In this document: positions 1-8,252 of the stretch, one piece after another | Numbering within the stretch: the stretch's first letter is position 1 | Layout: every line of letters begins with the position of its first letter | Assembly (NCBI GenBank): GCA_002422455.1 | Contig: DIVK01000094.1 | Span: forward strand, 3,264 to 42,634 | Direction: 5' to 3' | From: Rhodoferax sp. UBA6134 | Lineage (GTDB): Bacteria; Pseudomonadota; Gammaproteobacteria; Burkholderiales; Burkholderiaceae_C | DNA: 39,371 bases | Position numbers and translations under genes: made by a program | Notes under the pieces: model-generated | The model's database searches: none | What the model was told of the DNA's origin: nothing | What the model saw: the letters and a program-made list of their open reading frames with translations, nothing else

Positions 1-143
1 ACAGGCTCAACGTGAACGGACTTATCCAGCGTAGCCCAAGATGCTGAAAGGCATGCCTCCGATATTCGGCTCACACCGGCCAAGGGCTGGCGTGAACGGC
101 ATGGGTTTTGCGTGGTACCTGTAAAAGACGGCGAGGGGAGTTC

Positions 144-1967
144 ATGCAATCACCAATTCAAACCTACCTGGAACATCTCCACCGGAGCCTTTGCACACTT
201 GAAGACGGTGCTTTGGCGAACTACATCCCCGAACTCACCAAGGCCGATCCAGCCTGGTTTGGCATCAGTCTCGTGACGATGGATGGCGTTGCCTACTCGG
301 TCGGCGACGCCGCCCGGCCTTTCACGATTCAGTCCATCTCCAAGCCATTTGTGTACGCCACCGCATTGGCCGATCGTGGCGTGGAATATGTGTCGAAGAA
401 GGTGGGGGTCGAGCCGAGTGGCGATGCTTTCAACTCGATCAGCCTCGATCCCCAAAGTGGGGCGCCGTTCAATCCCATGATCAATGCCGGTGCGATCGCA
501 ACCACGAGCCTGGTCGCTGGCGACGACTGCCAAATGCAATGGCAGCGCATCGCTTCCTCCATGGCGGCCTTTATCGGGCGCGATATCTGCGTGGACGAAT
601 CGGTTTATCGCTCGGAAAGCGATACCGGCTTTCGAAATCGTGCCATTGCCTGGATGCTGAAAAATTTTGGCATCATCGACGGAAACCCGATGGACTCGCT
701 GGAAAATTATTTCCGGCAGTGTTCAATTCTGGTCGATTGCCGTGATCTGGCCTTCATGGCGGCGACGTTGGCCAACGGCGGCGTGCATCCGGGGACCGGC
801 AAGCGTGCGTTGCCGGCAAACCAGATCGAACGCGTCCTCAGCGTCATGACCACGTGCGGCATGTACAACTACGCGGGCAGCTGGCTGTTCGAAGTCGGGA
901 TGCCGGCCAAGAGTGGCGTTGGGGGTGGCATTATTGCCGTCTTGCCGGGTCGTTTCGGTATTGGTGTTTTTTCACCTCTGCTCGATGCCAAGGGAAACAG
1001 CGCACGCGGCATTGAAGTATGCAAGCGCCTGTCGCAAGACTTCGGTTTGCATATCTTCAGCCGCACCGGAGACCCCAGCATGGCCCTCGGCCGGGTATAC
1101 ACCGGGGCGGATGCGCCCTCGCGCCGCCAGCCCCTCCCCGAGGTGCGCGCCAAACTGAGCGAGCATGCGCACCGCATCAGGTATTTTTGCCTGCATGGCT
1201 ACCTTGCTGTCGACGGCGTGGAATACGTCCTTCGAAAGATGCTCCAACTGGTCCCTGAAACCGGCTGTTTCATTCTTGATCTGCACCAGGTTGATGGACT
1301 GTCCGATTGTGCTGCCCGCCTGCTCAATGAAACCCGGATCGGACTTGAGCAGGACGGCATTGCCATGGTTTTCTCCCGCATCCATGCCCGGCCGGCGATC
1401 ACGCACCCGATGAAAAGAACGCTACCCAAAGGCGATCGGGGATACCTCAGCTTTGAAGACAATGATCTTGCTGTGGAATGGTGTGAAAACCGCCTGCTGG
1501 GTACGGCGGCCCAAGCCGGCACGTCGTTCCTGTCGCTGGCAGATTTCCTGCTTTTCAAAGGGATGCCGGCGGCACTGGTTGAACAAGTCGAGGCCACCAC
1601 CCGTGTGCAGTCCTTCGGGATGGGCGACGAGATCGTGACGACGGGCCAAACCGGCGATGGTCGCATTTTCTTCATCGAATCCGGTCAGGTCAGCATTTTG
1701 GTGCCCCTTGCCGACGGTGCGCACCACCGTGTGGCATCCCTGGGCCCCGGCATGAACTTCGGAGAAATGGTGCTGCTCGGTCAGACCATGCGCAGTGCCA
1801 CGGTATCTGCGGACACGCCCGTCAGGTGCCGCTCGCTTGAAACGAGCGATCTGGAAAGAATCGCAGCCACGGAACCCCTGGTCAAGATAATCTTGCTGGA
1901 AAATCTTGCACGCGACATCGCCAATTCGCTTCGACGCGCCACAAAATGGATCTCGGTGCTGGCGTAA
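144..1967 (+). CDS. glsA: Glutaminase A fused to STAS and cyclic-nucleotide-binding domains
   Basis: Predicted cytoplasmic glutaminase that hydrolyses L-glutamine to glutamate and ammonia; 607 residues. Residues 1 to about 305 are the serine-dependent beta-lactamase-fold glutaminase: the catalytic Ser-x-x-Lys is S64-I-S-K67, followed by NPMINAGAI near 110 and a KSGVGGGI stretch near 260. Ordinary bacterial glutaminases stop at about 310 residues. Here about 330-440 looks like a STAS domain (LDLHQVDGLSD) and about 480-595 like a cyclic-nucleotide-binding domain, with the phosphate-binding-cassette pattern FGEM...RSATV. I chose the ATG at 144 because GAGGGGAG lies 4-11 bases upstream; an upstream in-frame start at 108 adds 12 residues that do not look like the family. 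That the C-terminal domains regulate the enzyme is inference. Confident of the glutaminase, fairly confident of the other two domains. Confidence 0.9.
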   Translation: MQSPIQTYLEHLHRSLCTLEDGALANYIPELTKADPAWFGISLVTMDGVAYSVGDAARPFTIQSISKPFVYATALADRGVEYVSKKVGVEPSGDAFNSISLDPQSGAPFNPMINAGAIATTSLVAGDDCQMQWQRIASSMAAFIGRDICVDESVYRSESDTGFRNRAIAWMLKNFGIIDGNPMDSLENYFRQCSILVDCRDLAFMAATLANGGVHPGTGKRALPANQIERVLSVMTTCGMYNYAGSWLFEVGMPAKSGVGGGIIAVLPGRFGIGVFSPLLDAKGNSARGIEVCKRLSQDFGLHIFSRTGDPSMALGRVYTGADAPSRRQPLPEVRAKLSEHAHRIRYFCLHGYLAVDGVEYVLRKMLQLVPETGCFILDLHQVDGLSDCAARLLNETRIGLEQDGIAMVFSRIHARPAITHPMKRTLPKGDRGYLSFEDNDLAVEWCENRLLGTAAQAGTSFLSLADFLLFKGMPAALVEQVEATTRVQSFGMGDEIVTTGQTGDGRIFFIESGQVSILVPLADGAHHRVASLGPGMNFGEMVLLGQTMRSATVSADTPVRCRSLETSDLERIAATEPLVKIILLENLARDIANSLRRATKWISVLA

Positions 1968-1987
1968 GGCCCGCATCACTTTCACTG

Positions 1988-2527
1988 TCAAGCGGGCAAG
2001 CCCGCCTTTTCCAGGGTGCCGGTTTTGGGCGCTGCCGCGACGCCAGACTGAATGTCGCCCGTGAGTTGTCCGCCATCCTCGATCACGACTTTGCCGTAGC
2101 GAATCTTGCCAGCAACCTTGCCCGTGGCATGGATCGTCAACTTCTGCCGCACAGTCAGGTCACCCTCGAACCGGCCGTGAATTTCGGCCATGTCAACCTC
2201 GGCCGAGCCCCTGAAGGCACCGCATTCCGAAATGTGGATCACCCGCGAATCCATGGTCGCCTCCACCAGGCCTTCGACCACCAGTGTGTCGCAATCGGTA
2301 ATTTCCACTCCCTTGAGTTTGATGTTGGGCCCCACCGTCAGCTTGCTGGCGCCTGACGTTGCCGATTCACTGGCGGCGGGCGAAGTCAGCGTGGGGGTTG
2401 CCGCTGCCGACGGGATGGCGGTGGCGCCCGGCGCACCGTGGTGACCGGCGTTCGGTGTTGCCATGCCCGGCCGCGCAGGCGCGGCGACCGGTTCGCGCTT
2501 ATTGAAGAAATGAGGAGAGATGGCCAT
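1988..2527 (-). CDS. Bactofilin (polymer-forming cytoskeletal protein)
   Basis: A 179-residue bactofilin-family protein. Bactofilins polymerise without nucleotide into filaments on the inner face of the membrane and organise cell shape, wall enzymes or stalk and motility machinery. Residues 1 to about 60 are a Pro/Ala/Ser-rich disordered tail. About 62-170 is the repetitive right-handed beta-helix: hydrophobic-Gly turns recur (LKGVEI, VEGLVEATM, FRGSAEVDMAEIHGRFEGDLTV, IHATGKVAGKI, GGQLTGDIQSG). The ATG at 2527 follows AAGGAAATCAC; the reading frame is open further upstream but that part has no family resemblance. Transcribed alone, convergent with the glutaminase. Which structure it serves cannot be told from this window. 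Confidence 0.85.
   Translation of the reverse strand: MAISPHFFNKREPVAAPARPGMATPNAGHHGAPGATAIPSAAATPTLTSPAASESATSGASKLTVGPNIKLKGVEITDCDTLVVEGLVEATMDSRVIHISECGAFRGSAEVDMAEIHGRFEGDLTVRQKLTIHATGKVAGKIRYGKVVIEDGGQLTGDIQSGVAAAPKTGTLEKAGLPA
1992..2005 (+). terminator. Possible weak terminator after the glutaminase
   Basis: GCGGGC and GCCCGC arms are separated by AA and followed by CTTTTCC on the plus strand, 24 bases after the glutaminase stop. The stem is short and lies inside the last codons of the convergent bactofilin gene, so it may simply be coding sequence. Confidence 0.3.
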
Positions 2528-2561
2528 GTGATTTCCTTGAAAAGCACATGGTAGGCGGCCT

Positions 2562-2594
2562 GTTCTTGAAAGTCGCCACCCGTTTTGCAAGAAC
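2562..2594. promoter_or_regulatory. Inverted repeat upstream of the bactofilin
   Basis: Arms GTTCTTG (2562-2568) and CAAGAAC (2588-2594) are perfect complements with a 19-base spacer, 35-67 bases upstream of the bactofilin start. It could be an operator or chance. I see no convincing -35/-10 pair beside it. Confidence 0.25.
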
Positions 2595-2636
2595 GGTAAC
2601 AGAATGAATTTTCGCCTGCAGACGCGGCCTTGTCCG

Positions 2637-2673
2637 CCGGGTGCGACGAATGGCGGGATACTGCCGCACCCGG
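2637..2673 (-). terminator. Hairpin directly after yggS
   Basis: Nine-base perfect arms (CCGGGTGCG at 2637-2645, CGCACCCGG at 2665-2673) flank a 19-base loop, starting three bases after the yggS stop codon. No U tract follows, so it is a candidate terminator or mRNA 3'-end-protecting hairpin rather than a textbook intrinsic terminator. Confidence 0.45.
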
Positions 2674-2675
2674 AC

Positions 2676-3386
2676 TCAGGCCGGCCGGGGCCGCCCGCCA
2701 AAGATGGCGGTGCCGACACGCACCAGGGTGCTGCCGGCGTGAATGGCCGCCTCCAGGTCGGCACTCATGCCCATCGACAGGGTGTCAAGTGCCAGGCCTT
2801 GCGCATTCAACGCGTCAAACACCGCCTTGACCTGCGCAAAAACGGCGCAAGCCGTCTCGAAATCAGGCGCCGGCTCAGGGATGCTCATCACGCCGCGCAA
2901 GCGCAGGCCGGGCAGGGCGGCCACTTGCCGGGCCAGCGCCAGCGCCTCCGGTGGCAACACGCCCGACTTGGCAGGGCCGCCGTCCACGTTGACCTGAATG
3001 CACACCTGCAACGGCGGCAAACCGGGGGGGCGCTGCTCGCTCAGGCGCTGTGCGATTTTCAGCCGGTCTACCGTCTGCACCCAGTCAAAGTGCTCGGCCA
3101 CGAGCCGCGTCTTGTTGCTCTGGACCGGGCCGATGCAGTGCCATTGCAGGGGTGCTCGGGCGGGATCGGACAACTGGCGTAACTGACTGATTTTTTGCAC
3201 CGCTTCCTGAATGTAGTTCTCGCCAAACGCGGTTTGTCCGGCCGCCCAGGCCTGCGCCACGGCCTCGGGGCCAAAGGTCTTGGAGACGGCCAGCAGGGTA
3301 ACGTCACCGGCCTCACGGCCGGCGGCCCGACACGCCGCAGCCAGCCGGGCGTGAACCGTTTGCAAATTGACTTCAATCATCGTCAT
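2676..3386 (-). CDS. yggS: YggS family PLP-binding (PLP homeostasis) protein
   Basis: A 236-residue member of the YggS/PLPBP family: a single-domain TIM barrel that binds pyridoxal 5'-phosphate without known catalysis and buffers the cell's PLP and amino/keto acid pools. Visible family signatures are LLAVSKTF with the PLP-binding Lys near residue 42, FGENYIQE near 65-72, WHCIGPVQSNKTR near 92-104, and a C-terminal SMGMSADLEAAI followed by GSTLVRVGTAIFG. I start at the ATG at 3386 (MTMIEVNLQ); a second ATG lies six bases later. No clear ribosome binding site precedes either. It is divergent from pilT, a common arrangement in beta- and gammaproteobacteria. Confidence 0.93.
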   Translation of the reverse strand: MTMIEVNLQTVHARLAAACRAAGREAGDVTLLAVSKTFGPEAVAQAWAAGQTAFGENYIQEAVQKISQLRQLSDPARAPLQWHCIGPVQSNKTRLVAEHFDWVQTVDRLKIAQRLSEQRPPGLPPLQVCIQVNVDGGPAKSGVLPPEALALARQVAALPGLRLRGVMSIPEPAPDFETACAVFAQVKAVFDALNAQGLALDTLSMGMSADLEAAIHAGSTLVRVGTAIFGGRPRPA

Positions 3387-3389
3387 AAT
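3360..3389 (+). promoter_or_regulatory. Candidate sigma-70 promoter for pilT
   Basis: TTGCAA (3360-3365) and CATAAT (3384-3389) are spaced by 18 bases on the plus strand, with the -10 about 33 bases before the pilT start. It overlaps the first codons of divergent yggS. Based on resemblance to consensus only. Confidence 0.4.
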
Positions 3390-3421
3390 TGCCCCAAGCG
3401 TAACAAACGACAAGGTACTTC

Positions 3422-4465
3422 GTGGACATTACCCAACTACTGGCCTTCAGCGTCAAGAACAAGGCGTCTGACCTGCATCTCTCGGCCGGTCTGCCACCCA
3501 TGATCCGCGTGCATGGTGACGTACGGCGCATCAACGTGGAACCACTGGACCACAAACAGGTGCATGCCATGGTGTACGACATCATGAATGACACGCAACG
3601 CAAGACCTATGAAGAGTTTCTGGAGATCGACTTCTCCTTCGAGATCGATGGCCTGGCGCGTTTCCGGGTCAACGCCTTCAATCACCAGCGCGGCGCCGGC
3701 GCCGTGTTCCGGACCATTCCCAGCAAGATCCTGACACTGGAACAGTTGAATGCGCCCAAAATTTTTGCCGATCTGGCCTTGAAGCCGCGCGGCATGGTGC
3801 TGGTGACCGGACCCACCGGTTCGGGCAAGTCCACCACGCTGGCGGCGATGGTCAACTATCTCAATGAAACCGAGTACGGCCATATCCTGACGGTGGAAGA
3901 CCCGATCGAATTTGTACACGAATCCAAAAAGTGCCTGGTCAACCAGCGCGAGGTCGGGCCGCACACACTGAGCTTTGCCGCGGCCCTGCGTTCGGCCCTG
4001 CGCGAAGACCCCGACGCCATTCTGGTGGGCGAGATGCGCGACCTCGAAACCATCCGCCTGGCCATGACGGCGGCGGAAACCGGCCACCTGGTGTTTGGCA
4101 CGCTGCACACGTCGAGTGCGGCCAAAACCATCGACCGGATCATCGACGTGTTCCCGGCGGAAGAAAAAGAGATGGTGCGCGCCATGTTGTCAGAATCGCT
4201 GCAGGCGGTGATCTCGCAAACCCTGTGCAAGACCAAGGATGGCCAGGGCCGGGTGGCGGCACACGAAATCATGCTCGGCACCAGCGCCATCCGCAACCTG
4301 ATCCGCGAGGCCAAGGTGGCGCAAATGTATTCCAGCATCCAGACCGGCAACAGTGTCGGCATGCAGACACTGGACCAGAACCTGACCGACTTGGTCAAAC
4401 GCAACATCATCAGCCCGGCGGAAGCCCGCGGCAAGGCCAAGATTCCCGAAAACTTTCCTGGCTGA
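3422..4465 (+). CDS. pilT: Type IV pilus retraction ATPase PilT
   Basis: A 347-residue hexameric secretion-type ATPase at the cytoplasmic base of the type IV pilus. It depolymerises pilin to drive retraction, twitching motility and DNA uptake. An N-terminal PAS-like domain spans 1 to about 100. The RecA-like core has Walker A GPTGSGKS at 130-137, an Asp box around EDPIEF (159-164), Walker B ILVGEMRD (200-207) and the His box GHLVFGTLHT (221-230). The C-terminal AIRNLIRE motif near 291, needed for retraction in characterised PilT, is intact. The start is a GTG with AAGG upstream, and length matches the family. Fifty bases separate it from pilU; the two are probably co-transcribed. Confidence 0.97.
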   Translation: MDITQLLAFSVKNKASDLHLSAGLPPMIRVHGDVRRINVEPLDHKQVHAMVYDIMNDTQRKTYEEFLEIDFSFEIDGLARFRVNAFNHQRGAGAVFRTIPSKILTLEQLNAPKIFADLALKPRGMVLVTGPTGSGKSTTLAAMVNYLNETEYGHILTVEDPIEFVHESKKCLVNQREVGPHTLSFAAALRSALREDPDAILVGEMRDLETIRLAMTAAETGHLVFGTLHTSSAAKTIDRIIDVFPAEEKEMVRAMLSESLQAVISQTLCKTKDGQGRVAAHEIMLGTSAIRNLIREAKVAQMYSSIQTGNSVGMQTLDQNLTDLVKRNIISPAEARGKAKIPENFPG

Positions 4466-4515
4466 CCATGACGGCCCCCCGGCTTACCCACTTCGTTTAC
4501 TAAAGGAGGTGCTCC

Positions 4516-5652
4516 ATGGAGCGCGATCAAGCCACCAGGTTCATCAACGATCTGCTCAAACTGATGATCAGCCGCAATGGCAGCGACTTGTTCATCACCG
4601 CCGAGTTTCCGCCCGCGATCAAGGTGGACGGCAAGGTCACCAAGGTGTCGCCCCAGCCGTTGAACGCGGCCCACACGCTGGCGCTGGCACGCTCGGTCAT
4701 GAGCGACAAGCAGATCGCCGAGTTTGAGCGCACCAAGGAGTGCAACTTTGCCATTTCACCGACAGGCATCGGACGCTTTCGTGTCAACGCCTTTGTTCAG
4801 CAGGGCATGATCGGCATGGTGATGCGGGTCATTCCGCTGACCCTGCCCACCATTGACGGACTGGGGATGCCGCAGGTGCTCAAGGAAGTGGTTACCGCCA
4901 AACGCGGGCTGTGCATTCTGGTGGGCGCCACCGGTTCCGGCAAATCGACCACCCTGGCGGCCATGGTGGACTGGCGCAATGACAACTCGTTTGGGCACAT
5001 CATCACCATTGAGGACCCGATCGAGTTTGTGCATGCGCATAAAAACTGTGTGGTGACCCAGCGCGAGGTGGGACTGGACACCGACAGTTGGGAAGCCGCC
5101 CTGAAAAACACCCTGCGCCAGGCCCCGGACGTCATTTTGATGGGTGAGATTCGCGACCGTGAGACCATGGAACACGCGGTCGCCTTTGCCGAAACCGGAC
5201 ACTTGTGTCTGGCCACTTTGCACGCCAACAGCGCCAACCAGGCGCTGGACCGCATCATCAACTTCTTCCCCGAAGAGCGGCGCGCGCAACTCCTGATGGA
5301 CCTGTCGCTCAACCTCAAGGCCTTGATATCGCAGCGGCTGATCCCCAAGCAGGACGGCAAGGGCCGGATTGCAGCGGTCGAAATCATGCTCAACTCGCCC
5401 CTGATTTCCGATCTGATCTTCAAGGGCGAAGTCTCCGAGATCAAGGAGATCATGAAGAAGAGCCGCAACCTGGGCATGCAAACCTTTGATCAGGCCCTGT
5501 TTGACGCTTACGAAAGCAATCAGATCACCTACGAAGACGCCCTGCGCAACGCCGATTCGCTCAACGACTTGCGCTTGCAGATCAAACTCAACAGCCAGCG
5601 TGGCAAATCGCAGGACCTGAACGCGGGCACTGAAAACTTTGCCATCGTGTAA
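4516..5652 (+). CDS. pilU: PilT-dependent retraction ATPase PilU
   Basis: A 378-residue paralogue of PilT. In characterised systems PilU assists PilT in forceful pilus retraction and depends on it. Walker A is GATGSGKST at 137-145, the acidic box EDPIEF lies near 165, Walker B ILMGEIRD near 210, and the His region GHLCLATLHANSANQ near 230. The C-terminal tail (about 345-378) is longer than in PilT and charged, as in PilU. A very strong ribosome binding site, AAAGGAGGTG, precedes the ATG by five bases, stronger than that of pilT, which suggests efficient independent initiation within the pilTU transcript. Confidence 0.95.
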   Translation: MERDQATRFINDLLKLMISRNGSDLFITAEFPPAIKVDGKVTKVSPQPLNAAHTLALARSVMSDKQIAEFERTKECNFAISPTGIGRFRVNAFVQQGMIGMVMRVIPLTLPTIDGLGMPQVLKEVVTAKRGLCILVGATGSGKSTTLAAMVDWRNDNSFGHIITIEDPIEFVHAHKNCVVTQREVGLDTDSWEAALKNTLRQAPDVILMGEIRDRETMEHAVAFAETGHLCLATLHANSANQALDRIINFFPEERRAQLLMDLSLNLKALISQRLIPKQDGKGRIAAVEIMLNSPLISDLIFKGEVSEIKEIMKKSRNLGMQTFDQALFDAYESNQITYEDALRNADSLNDLRLQIKLNSQRGKSQDLNAGTENFAIV

Positions 5653-5657
5653 GTCCC

Positions 5658-6572
5658 GTGCATAGCATCGCCCGCAAAACCTACGCGCCCGCCCCTGCGT
5701 CGCGCGTCGCCTTTCTGGGCCTGGGCGCGATGGGCTACCCCATGGCCGCACACCTGGCGCTGGCCGGTCACCCGGTGACCGTGTACAACCGGACCATGGC
5801 CCGGTCCGCGGCATGGTGCGCCGAATTTTCAGGCGTTAACGACGCAAACCATGCTCCAACACCGCGACTGGCGGCGCACCGGGCGGACATCGTGTTTTGC
5901 TGTGTCGGCAATGATGACGACCTGCGCAGCGTCACCCTCGGTGCCGATGGCGCCTTCGCCGGCATGCGGCCGGGCGCGGTGCTGGTGGACCACACCACGA
6001 CCTCAGCCGGCGTGGCGCGCGAGCTCTACGCGGCCGCGCAAAACCTGGGACTGCAGTTTATGGATGCGCCGGTGTCAGGCGGTCAGGCCGGTGCTAAAAA
6101 TGGTCAGCTGACCGTGATGTGCGGCGGTGACCAGGTGGCGTTTGACGCTGTGCAACCCGTCGCCATGGCTTTTTCCCGGGCCGTCACGCTGCTGGGCGGC
6201 AGTGGTGCCGGTCAACTGGCCAAGATGGTGAACCAGATCTGCATCGCCGGCCTGTTGCAGGGCCTGAGCGAGGCCGTTGCCTTTGGCCAGCAGGCCGGGC
6301 TGAACATGAACCAGGTGCTGGACGTTTTGGCCAAGGGCGCGGCGCAGAGCTGGCAGCTCGAGCATCGCGGCAAGACCATGCTGGCCGACGAGTTTGATTT
6401 CGGTTTTGCCGTCGACTGGATGCGCAAGGACCTGGGGCTGGTGCTGGACGAGGCGAAACGCAACGGCGCACGCCTGCCCGTGACCGCCCTGGTGGACCAG
6501 TTCTACGCCGATGTGCAGCGCATGGGCGGCCACCGCTGGGACACGTCCAGCCTGATCCGGCGGCTGCGCTGA
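5658..6572 (+). CDS. Beta-hydroxyacid dehydrogenase (3-hydroxyisobutyrate dehydrogenase family)
   Basis: A 304-residue NAD(P)-dependent oxidoreductase. The N-terminal Rossmann fold carries GLGAMGYPM at 21-29; the substrate-binding motif DAPVSGGQAGAKNG spans 136-149; the catalytic lysine is K189 in GAGQLAKMVNQI. The helical C-terminal domain follows. Known members oxidise 3-hydroxyisobutyrate or reduce tartronate or succinate semialdehydes; the substrate here cannot be told. The GTG start lies five bases after the pilU stop, so it probably rides on the pilTU transcript, although no functional link to pili is evident. Residues 1-14 are a poorly conserved extension. Confidence 0.9.
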   Translation: MHSIARKTYAPAPASRVAFLGLGAMGYPMAAHLALAGHPVTVYNRTMARSAAWCAEFSGVNDANHAPTPRLAAHRADIVFCCVGNDDDLRSVTLGADGAFAGMRPGAVLVDHTTTSAGVARELYAAAQNLGLQFMDAPVSGGQAGAKNGQLTVMCGGDQVAFDAVQPVAMAFSRAVTLLGGSGAGQLAKMVNQICIAGLLQGLSEAVAFGQQAGLNMNQVLDVLAKGAAQSWQLEHRGKTMLADEFDFGFAVDWMRKDLGLVLDEAKRNGARLPVTALVDQFYADVQRMGGHRWDTSSLIRRLR

Positions 6573-6611
6573 CGAGTTCCTGCGTTCGTCACGGCAGGTG
6601 CCGCGGCGACG

Positions 6612-7250
6612 TTACTTTTTGGCGTCGGCGGGGGCCGGTTTCGGCAGCAGGTTGGCCAACTCCTCTTCGCTGATGATCTCCAGGAGGCGCACCACCTTTT
6701 GCACACCGCCGGTACTGCGGGCAATGTCGGTGGCCCGGTTGGCTTCGCGCTGGGTCACCCGCCCCAGCAAATAGGTGGTGCCGCGCTCGGTCACCACCTT
6801 GAAGGCGTTGGCGAACAAGTCCCTGGCATCGACCAGGTTGGCCTTGACCCGGCCAGTCACCAGCGCATCCGAGGAGCGCTGGGTCAGGCTGGTGTTGCCC
6901 AGGATGGCGAGTTCGTTGACGATGGCGCGCACATTCTCAACCCTGGCCACCACTTGTTCCGCCAACTGCTTGTCCTGCGCGCTGGGCACCTCGCCTGTCA
7001 ACAATACCTGACGGTTGTAGCTGGTGATGTTGATATGTACGCGCTCACCCAGGTTATCGCGAATGCGGCTGGCGGCGCGCAGCTCAATGCCCTCGTCTTC
7101 AACCTGCGCACCCGTGGTGCGGCGGTCGGTCGCCATCATGGATCCCACGACGGCGCCGCCCATGACGATGGGTGCGCAGGCGCTGAGGCCTGCGCCCACG
7201 CTGGCGCTCAGTACCAGCAGTGTCACGAATTTTCGAGTGGCAAATCTCAT
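6612..7250 (-). CDS. DolP/YraP-like BON-domain outer-membrane lipoprotein
   Basis: A 212-residue lipoprotein. Residues 1-24 are a lipoprotein signal peptide ending in lipobox LSAC with the modified Cys at C25; the +2 residue is Ala, not Asp, so it should go to the outer membrane. Two BON domains follow at about 52-118 (GERVHINITSYNRQVLLTGEV) and about 128-195 (TYLLGRVTQREA). In E. coli, DolP (YraP) supports outer-membrane integrity and cell-division amidase activation. The ATG at 7250 is preceded by GGAGACC and overlaps the TGA of the diaA-like gene (ATGA), implying translational coupling; this matches the E. coli yraN-diaA-yraP order. Confidence 0.88.
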   Translation of the reverse strand: MRFATRKFVTLLVLSASVGAGLSACAPIVMGGAVVGSMMATDRRTTGAQVEDEGIELRAASRIRDNLGERVHINITSYNRQVLLTGEVPSAQDKQLAEQVVARVENVRAIVNELAILGNTSLTQRSSDALVTGRVKANLVDARDLFANAFKVVTERGTTYLLGRVTQREANRATDIARSTGGVQKVVRLLEIISEEELANLLPKPAPADAKK

Positions 7251-7846
7251 GTTGGGGTCTCCTGGTCTCCGAGTAACTGGGTGTCCACGGCGTCGCAAAT
7301 GCAGTGCAGGGCCAGAATGTGGACCTCCTGGATGCGCGCCGTGCGCTCATGGGGCACACAAATGTGCACGTCAGTATCGCGCAGGGCATGAGTCATCTTG
7401 CCGCCGCCGCGTCCGCTCAGGCCCACGACCACCATTTCACGCTCGTGGGCGGCTTCGATGGCCGCCAGTACATTGGCCGAGTTGCCGCTGGTGGAGATGG
7501 CCAGCAACACGTCGCCGGGCTGTCCCAGGGCGCGCACCTGGCGCGAAAAAATGACGTTGAAGTCGTAATCGTTGGCAATGGCCGTGATGATGGAGCTGTC
7601 GGTGGTGAGTGCGATGGCCGCCAGCTCCGGGCGCTCGCGCTCGTAGCGCCCCACGAATTCGGCTGAAAAATGCTGCGCGTCGGCCGCGGAGCCGCCGTTG
7701 CCGCAGGCCAGCACCTTGCCGCCACCGGTCACGCAGGTCAGCATGGCCTGCACGGCATCGGCAATGGGCTTGCTCAGAATCTGCGCGGCCTGGTATTTCA
7801 GGTCGGCGCTGTCAATAAAGTGTTGTTGAATACGTTGCTCAAGCAT
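7247..7846 (-). CDS. diaA: DiaA/GmhA-type SIS-domain protein
   Basis: A 199-residue single SIS-domain phosphosugar-binding protein. The SIS signature ACGNGGSAADAQHFSAEF spans about 47-64, and the second phosphate loop STSGNSANV is at 118-126. Relatives are GmhA (sedoheptulose-7-phosphate isomerase) and DiaA, which binds DnaA and times replication initiation in E. coli. The conserved neighbourhood (yraN upstream, BON lipoprotein downstream) favours the DiaA orthologue. Its function in Burkholderiales is an inference from synteny. The start is at MLEQRIQQHF; an in-frame extension of 20 codons upstream overlaps the end of yraN's 3' region and lacks similarity. Confidence 0.85.
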   Translation of the reverse strand: MLEQRIQQHFIDSADLKYQAAQILSKPIADAVQAMLTCVTGGGKVLACGNGGSAADAQHFSAEFVGRYERERPELAAIALTTDSSIITAIANDYDFNVIFSRQVRALGQPGDVLLAISTSGNSANVLAAIEAAHEREMVVVGLSGRGGGKMTHALRDTDVHICVPHERTARIQEVHILALHCICDAVDTQLLGDQETPT

Positions 7847-7865
7847 GAACGCGATGATACCCGGC

Positions 7866-8252
7866 TCAATACGCCTCGAACGCGGCCTGTAACCATTGGA
7901 TACCACCGGGCTCCAGCACCACCACGTCGAAACGGCAGGGGGGCGGCTCGCGCAGGCGCATCAGGTAATGGCGCGCGGCAAAAACAATGCGTCGCCGCTT
8001 GGGCGCGCTGACGCTGGCAGCGGCCCCGCCGTGGCTGTTGCTGCGGCGCTGGCGCACCTCCACAAAAACACAAGTGCCATCCGGCGCACGCATGATCAGG
8101 TCAATCTCCCCGCCGCCGCGCCCGGGCGTCCGATAATTGCGCTCCAGCAGGCGCATATGGGCCTGCTGCAGGTAGTGCAGCGCGGCGTCTTCGGCCGCGT
8201 CGCCCTGCTGCTTGCTCGTGCCGAACATGGCCTTGATTTGAGGGAACACCAT
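7866..8252 (-). CDS. yraN: YraN family (UPF0102) endonuclease-like protein
   Basis: A 128-residue UPF0102 protein with a restriction-endonuclease-like fold. The catalytic-type pattern is visible: RGGGEIDLI (E49, D51) followed by FVEVRQR (E65, with Arg in place of the usual Lys). The family's biological role is unsettled. The ATG at 8252 is preceded by TAGGAGTCA, a good ribosome binding site; a shorter version starting at M9 has no such signal. The A of this ATG pairs with the first T of the rsmI TTG start, so the two divergent genes overlap by one base pair. First gene of the yraN-diaA-dolP group. Confidence 0.9.
   Translation of the reverse strand: MVFPQIKAMFGTSKQQGDAAEDAALHYLQQAHMRLLERNYRTPGRGGGEIDLIMRAPDGTCVFVEVRQRRSNSHGGAAASVSAPKRRRIVFAARHYLMRLREPPPCRFDVVVLEPGGIQWLQAAFEAY

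Noticed and set aside
1..143. End of an upstream gene before the glutaminase
   Set aside because: All three plus frames meet stop codons by position 47, but nothing in these few codons can be assigned to a protein, so no feature is claimed.
3386..3421. A TTGTCG-N17-AATTAT promoter for yggS on the minus strand
   Set aside because: The -10 would overlap the yggS ATG itself, so transcription would begin inside the gene.
4756..5814. A 352-codon minus-strand frame opposite pilU
   Set aside because: Shadow of pilU, whose Walker motifs and ribosome binding site are unmistakable.
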